Part shown: positions 61,682 through 64,000 of the stretch, piece after piece
Numbering within the stretch: the first letter of the stretch is position 1
Layout: every line of letters starts with the position of its first letter
DNA from: Nocardia abscessus
GTDB lineage: Bacteria > Actinomycetota > Actinomycetes > Mycobacteriales > Mycobacteriaceae
DNA: 64,000 nt
Assembly (NCBI RefSeq): GCF_015477775.1
Contig: NZ_JADLQO010000021.1
Span: 54,563 to 118,562, forward strand
Reading direction: 5' to 3'
Notes under the pieces: generated by a model
Told to the model about the DNA's origin: nothing
Databases searched by the model: none
The model's input: the letters and a program-made list of their open reading frames with translations, nothing else
Position numbers and translations under genes: made by a program

Positions 61682-61892
61682 ACCGAACTGATCAAGCCGC
61701 GCGGCCCGTGGCGCAGTGTCGATCACGTCGAGTTCGCCACTGCGGAATGGGTGGACTGGTTCAACCACCGGCGGCTCTACCGGTACTGCGGCGACATCCC
61801 ACCCGCCGATATGGAGGCCGCCTACTACGCTCAAAACCCTGCCCAGCCATCCGCTGGGCTGTCACACCAATAGGTCTCCGGACTCGCCGGGG

Positions 61893-62042
61893 CGATTCAA
61901 CTGGTACAACAACGCCCGCCTGCATTCCCGCTTGGACTACCTGACCCCGGCCGAGTACGAAGCCACCTACTACGCTCAACAACCACCACGCCGACCGGCG
62001 CGGGTCTGAAACCGAAGCCGGTCCCCAACTCGTGACGGTTCA
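61893..62042 (+). mobile_element. right-end fragment of a second IS3 element
   Basis: The frame WYNNARLHSRLDYLTPAEYE, then ATYYAQQPPRRPARV is an IS3 OrfB C-terminus, followed by about 30 bases ending GTGACGGTTCA. The end matches the IS3 remnant at 17873-18983 (tail YESAYYARQPPRRPARV and the same terminal repeat). The rest of this copy is missing, probably lost where the first IS3 abuts it. Confidence 0.75.
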
Positions 62043-62300
62043 TTCCCTTGAAAGTCCACGTGTTGTGCGGAAGGGACACGCGAGACCGGCGTGTGGATGA
62101 ACCTGCGTCGCGATACAATTGCGTCGCTAACATGTTGTGAGCTAACACAATTGATGTCCCGCGGCACACGAAGTGAGTGAGAGCTGCCTAGACTTCTTAG
62201 TGGGCAAGGTCGCCTTCGGCCGTTTGTGAGATGAGGTCTGTGGACCTGGGCTCTGATATCGCACAGCTCGTTTATCGAACCCAGAAAGACCCGTGAAATC

Positions 62301-63647
62301 GTGTCAGAAACTGATCATCCGCAAGGGCCGAGAACTACAGGACCGCACCGGGGTGTCCCGCAGCTCCTCTCTCTCGACCCCTTCATGCGCTGTCCCACCG
62401 ATATCGCCTCCTACACACCGGGCTCGCTGATCCGGAGCAGGCGAGTCGAACTGTCACTGTTCGGATCGGTCCGGCAGCAGGTCCAAGCCTGGCAATTGGC
62501 CTACCGCAGCAATGACCTGTTCGGCCGGCCGGAGATCGCGATAACAACCGTCGCGCTCCCCGCTGGGGCTGTCCCGGACCAGGACCGCCCGCTGTTGTTG
62601 TTCCAGTCCGCGATCGACTCGGTGACCGAGCGTTGCGCGCCGTCCTACGTGTTGCGCCACCATACGCGGGCGCCGGGTTCGATCACCCGGCTCGAATGGC
62701 CCCTGATCGCGAATGCGCTCCGTCGTGGTTGGGCGGTCAGTATCGCCGATCACGGTGGCATGAAGGGAAGTTTCGGCGCGCCGCGGGAACCGGGCTATCG
62801 CAGCTTGGATGGGGCAAGGGCAACGCTGTCGTTCACGCCGCTCGGTCTGCATCCGCGAACGGCGATCGCGTTGTGGGGGTACTCGGGTGGTGGCATGGCC
62901 AGCGCGTGGGCCGCCGAGATGGCTCCGAGTTACGCGCCCGAGTTGAACCTGGTCGGTGCGGTGCTTGGCGCACCGGTAGGCGATCCCGGTGAGGTGTTCC
63001 TTCGTCTGCACGGAAGCCGATTCTCCGGTTTTCCGCTGATGGTCGTGGCGGCACTGCGTCGGCTCTATCCGGACCTCGACGCTGCCCTCGATGCTGATAT
63101 CTTGCCCGAGGGGCAGGCGTTGCTGGCAGCCGTCGAGAAGCTACCGCCGATCGTCGCGCTGCTGCGGATGTCGGGGCAGAGTTTTGACGACCATCTACGA
63201 CGCCCGCTCGACGAGATTCTCGCCGAGCCGAAGGTTCGTGCGGTGCTCGATGATCTGCGGTTGGGGTTGTCTGCCCCGGCGTGCCCGTTGCTGGTGATGC
63301 AGCCGGTCAATGATCAGGTGATCCATTGCGGCAGTGTGGACGAGCAGGTCGAACGATACCGGGGCGCGGGCACACACGTCACTTACGTACGCGACCGCTT
63401 GAGTGACCACTTCACGTTGCTTCCGCTGTCGACCCCATTGAGTCTGGGCTGGTTGTCCGACCGCATCGCTGCCGAGCCCTTGGCGCCACCGAGCACGCGA
63501 ACCGTGCTGTCATCGAGCATTTCGGCGCCGAGTCGGCGCGGACTGATCGGGGTTGTCGGTACCGCGCTGGCGGTCGCAACCGGGCGGCCGCTGATCGGTT
63601 CGCCGATCGCTTCACTCGGACGTCACCCGGTGGAGAAGGCGGCCTAG
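62301..63647 (+). CDS. secretory-lipase (LIP)-family alpha/beta hydrolase
   Basis: 448 residues from a GTG. The family pattern includes LIRSRRVELSLFG, WQLAYRSNDLFGRPEIAITT, and SIADHGGMKGSFGAPREPGY. The nucleophile elbow is ALWGYSGGGMASAWAAEMAP. The acid is in LLVMQPVNDQVIHCGSVDEQ and the histidine in RDRLSDHFTLLP. The N-terminus lacks a clear signal peptide, and a hydrophobic segment near residue 418 (GLIGVVGTALAVATG) could anchor the protein. It probably hydrolyses lipid esters. An AT-rich region with repeated CAATTG lies upstream (62118-62155). Confidence 0.85.
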   Translation: MSETDHPQGPRTTGPHRGVPQLLSLDPFMRCPTDIASYTPGSLIRSRRVELSLFGSVRQQVQAWQLAYRSNDLFGRPEIAITTVALPAGAVPDQDRPLLLFQSAIDSVTERCAPSYVLRHHTRAPGSITRLEWPLIANALRRGWAVSIADHGGMKGSFGAPREPGYRSLDGARATLSFTPLGLHPRTAIALWGYSGGGMASAWAAEMAPSYAPELNLVGAVLGAPVGDPGEVFLRLHGSRFSGFPLMVVAALRRLYPDLDAALDADILPEGQALLAAVEKLPPIVALLRMSGQSFDDHLRRPLDEILAEPKVRAVLDDLRLGLSAPACPLLVMQPVNDQVIHCGSVDEQVERYRGAGTHVTYVRDRLSDHFTLLPLSTPLSLGWLSDRIAAEPLAPPSTRTVLSSSISAPSRRGLIGVVGTALAVATGRPLIGSPIASLGRHPVEKAA

Positions 63648-63718
63648 TGTTCCGCGCCTGGGAAGGTCGATGCTGTAACCGCCATCGGGGTGGCGGGTTG
63701 ATCGCGGCCGGGTAAGCG

Positions 63719-64000
63719 GTGATGCTGCCGGTGGAGGTGGTGCTGGTGGCCCGGAAGCCGGATGTGTTCGTCAGAGCGGTGACCCCGCAGGAAGGCCGCA
63801 AGCTGGCCCAGATCGCCCGGCGCAGCAAGCAGCCGATCCGGATGCGGCGGGCGGTGGTGGTGATGGCCTCGGTGCAGCATCAATCAGTTCGGGTTGATCG
63901 CGAAGCTGATGCAGGTGTCGGAATCGTATGTGCGGCAGGTGATCCATGATTTCAACGCGCATGGTTTCGAGGCATTGGACCCAAAATGGACACCGTTGGC
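63719..64000 (+). pseudogene. IS630-family transposase, N-terminal part, frameshifted, cut by window end
   Basis: The frame reads VRAVTPQEGRKLAQIARRSK, then RMRRAVVVMASVQHQS, the N-terminal HTH region of IS630 transposases. Near 63885 the frame shifts; the continuation LIAKLMQVSESYVRQVIHDF, then NAHGFEALDPKW lies in the next frame to the end of the window. The remainder is outside. Confidence 0.75.

Larger units (their letters stand above)
59101..61873 (+). pseudogene. IS3 OrfB transposase, interrupted
   Basis: The 5' part is intact: VYGARKVWLQLNREGHRVAR, then the DDE core APNHVWVADITYVSTWSGWV, VVHRTDRGSQYTS and SSFDNALAETINGLYK. At ETINGLYK the IS4-family element interrupts. The 3' part resumes at 61672 with LYKTELIKPRGPWRSVDHVE, then FNHRRLYRYCGDIPPADMEA, ending at 61873. 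All catalytic residues lie in the 5' part, but the protein is cut. Confidence 0.85.
58740..61899 (+). mobile_element. IS3-family element, split by an IS4-family insertion
   Basis: The ends are inverted repeats starting TGAATCGCCCCGGCG (left, 58740) and its complement ending at 61899, with two mismatches in about 25 bases. Without the 1.8 kb insertion and one target copy the element is about 1.34 kb, normal for IS3. No 3-bp target duplication is visible (TCC left, ACT right). On the right it abuts a fragment of a different IS3 element. Confidence 0.85.

Noticed and set aside
62050..62300. Possible tRNA or riboswitch in the AT-rich stretch before the lipase
   Set aside because: No cloverleaf or conserved riboswitch core could be drawn; only repeated CAATTG motifs are seen.

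Overview
This 64 kb window is high-GC DNA with leaderless or GTG starts, many cytochrome P450, MarR and TetR genes, a mycothiol-type arsenic operon and actinobacterial IS families. It looks like accessory chromosome of a Nocardia or close Mycobacteriales relative. The genus is an inference. No rRNA, tRNA or CRISPR array was found by eye.

Layout. 0-4 kb: remains of an amine or polyamine catabolic locus (amine oxidase tail, wrecked TetR gene with its operator still visible, an APC-permease::aldehyde-dehydrogenase deletion chimera, a PucR regulator). 4-7 kb: a HEAT-repeat protein and a seven-repeat RCC1-like protein. 7-12 kb: two P450 genes, each with a dedicated regulator (a MarR-methyltransferase fusion, a MerR). 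12-17.3 kb: an antibiotic-resistance-like island (TetR, frameshifted ABC-F, Vat-type acetyltransferase, macrolide-type glycosyltransferase read through into an LLM oxidoreductase). 17.4-25.5 kb: an IS3 remnant and a run of small genes, including a CsbD/DUF6131/DUF1206 envelope-stress set; many carry single-base frameshifts.

25.7-30.6 kb is the most unusual part: a three-gene minus-strand operon with two tandem alpha-xenorhabdolysin (XaxA)-like proteins and an 804-residue protein with a helical middle, a hydrophobic hairpin and a beta-rich C-terminus. It reads as a candidate multi-component alpha-pore-forming toxin in an actinobacterium.

33-47.5 kb is a large aromatic-catabolism locus: IclR and MarR regulators, a class II aldolase-type protein, and two separate monooxygenase/extradiol dioxygenase/FAH-hydrolase modules, the second followed by a TAXI-like protein, a bicupin dioxygenase-like protein, a zinc alcohol dehydrogenase and a metallo-beta-lactamase-fold hydrolase. 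A 40-bp composite operator sits at three promoters of the locus, which suggests one regulon, probably IclR-controlled.

47.7-51.8 kb: an AbiV-family phage-defence gene and an arsenic operon (ArsR, ACR3, three ArsC-like proteins). 52-53.2 kb: a decayed IS30. 53.4-58.7 kb: detoxification genes (acyl-CoA ligase fragment, ABM monooxygenase, MarR, SDR, MarR, haloalkane dehalogenase, DUF1772). 58.7-62 kb: an IS3 element split by an IS4-family element with a clear target duplication. 62.3-64 kb: a secretory-lipase-family protein and the start of an IS630 transposase.

Overall the window is a mosaic of complete catabolic and resistance operons separated by gene debris and transposons. Several genes are broken by single-base indels while long operons nearby are intact, so local decay and local assembly error both need to be considered.
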